Part shown: in pieces, positions 63,501 through 64,000 of the stretch
How the letters are laid out: each line of letters starts with the position of its first letter
Position numbering within the stretch: the stretch's first letter is position 1
Position numbers and translations under genes: made by a program
Notes under the pieces: model-generated
The model's input: the letters and a program-made list of their open reading frames with translations, nothing else
What the model was told of the DNA's origin: nothing
The model's database searches: none
From: Populus alba
Taxonomy: Eukaryota > Streptophyta > Magnoliopsida > Malpighiales > Salicaceae
Direction of reading: 5' to 3'
Length of the DNA stretch: 64,000 nt
Assembly (NCBI RefSeq): GCF_005239225.2
Contig: NC_133300.1
Coordinates: 12,987,875-13,051,874, forward strand

Positions 63501-64000
63501 TAAAACGATTGGACACCTCTTAATTTTGATAGGCTGATATGTATCCTTCAAAAGAAGAGAGAAAACAAAGGTTCATTATTGCTCCTTTGCTCACACGTGA
63601 TAAATGTCAACAAAAAGAGCTTTACATGCAACTTCCAACACCACCACAAAAGTTGGTGTTTAGTAACTAGAGGAAGCCACATGTGCCATTAGAACATGGT
63701 GAGCTTCCCTCGAAAGCTCACCGTAGAAGGTTACCAATGGCCATCAAGAAGCACCGCATGCACTACTAAAGGCCGCAGACACCTCCCACTTGTTTTTTTG
63801 AATTATAGAAAGATCGTAACACCTTTGACCTCACAAAATAATTCCAAGAAAATTGAGGTTAAAAAACTTACAATGCCCCTTAACCTTAGGCAATAAAAAA
63901 ATGACCCCACGAGTTATGCAGTAATTACATTCTTTAAAAAATATGAAAATTTGAAAACATCGCTCAGACACTAGCTATGTTTTTTTTCAAGAGCAATGGA
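63501..64000. other. Intergenic DNA to the window end
   Basis: A 66-codon frame at 63696-63896 begins with ATG but has no domain. Nothing else seen. Confidence 0.35.

Overview
This is a nuclear window from a dicot plant. Genes carry GT-AG introns, intergenic DNA is very AT-rich and full of short repeats, and the protein families are plant-specific (R2R3-MYB, plastid cystathionine gamma-synthase with an MTO1 region, SPX4, PHO1, PPR). Protein style and repeat types suggest a woody eudicot, most likely a poplar or other Salicaceae; that assignment is inference from memory of the families, not a search result.

Layout. 1-1261: last exon of a MIXTA-like (subgroup 9) R2R3-MYB whose first exons lie left of the window. 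1262-27232: about 26 kb with no gene I can defend. It holds a solo-LTR-like block, a Helitron-like composite, a candidate CACTA element, three copies of a CGGTTT-rich element, a SINE-like unit, several copies of a short MITE family, and an array of about thirteen 105-bp units (19618-21030). 27233-31369: complete 11-exon cystathionine gamma-synthase (549 aa) with the MTO1 translational-arrest region. 33036-36188: complete 3-exon SPX4 (321 aa). 36872-42059, minus strand: complete 13-exon PHO1-family phosphate exporter (786 aa). 45770-48118: 4-exon p24 delta cargo receptor (211 aa). 48933-50324: intronless PPR protein with a frameshifted C-terminal E region. 52905-56945: a 1.6-kb segmental duplication, each copy ending in the same unidentified first-exon-like ORF. 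58885-59529: small three-helix membrane protein with a proline/glutamine-rich N-terminus. 60725-62092: a 0.6-kb tandem duplication, one copy interrupted by a MITE. 62093-64000: dispersed AT-rich repeat.

Functional links. SPX4 and PHO1 are convergent neighbours, both with SPX inositol-pyrophosphate sensor domains and both acting in phosphate homeostasis. A match to the PHR1 site (GNATATNC) lies upstream of each ATG. CGS starts methionine synthesis and carries its own S-adenosylmethionine-sensing peptide. The other genes look unrelated to one another.

I found no convincing wholly new biological system. The best leads are regulatory (MTO1 arrest peptide, paired SPX genes, overlapping uORFs before SPX4) and repeat-biological (a MITE with its empty site next door, the 105-bp array, the composite Helitron-like element). 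All exon boundaries were read by eye from reading frame, splice consensus and family conservation.
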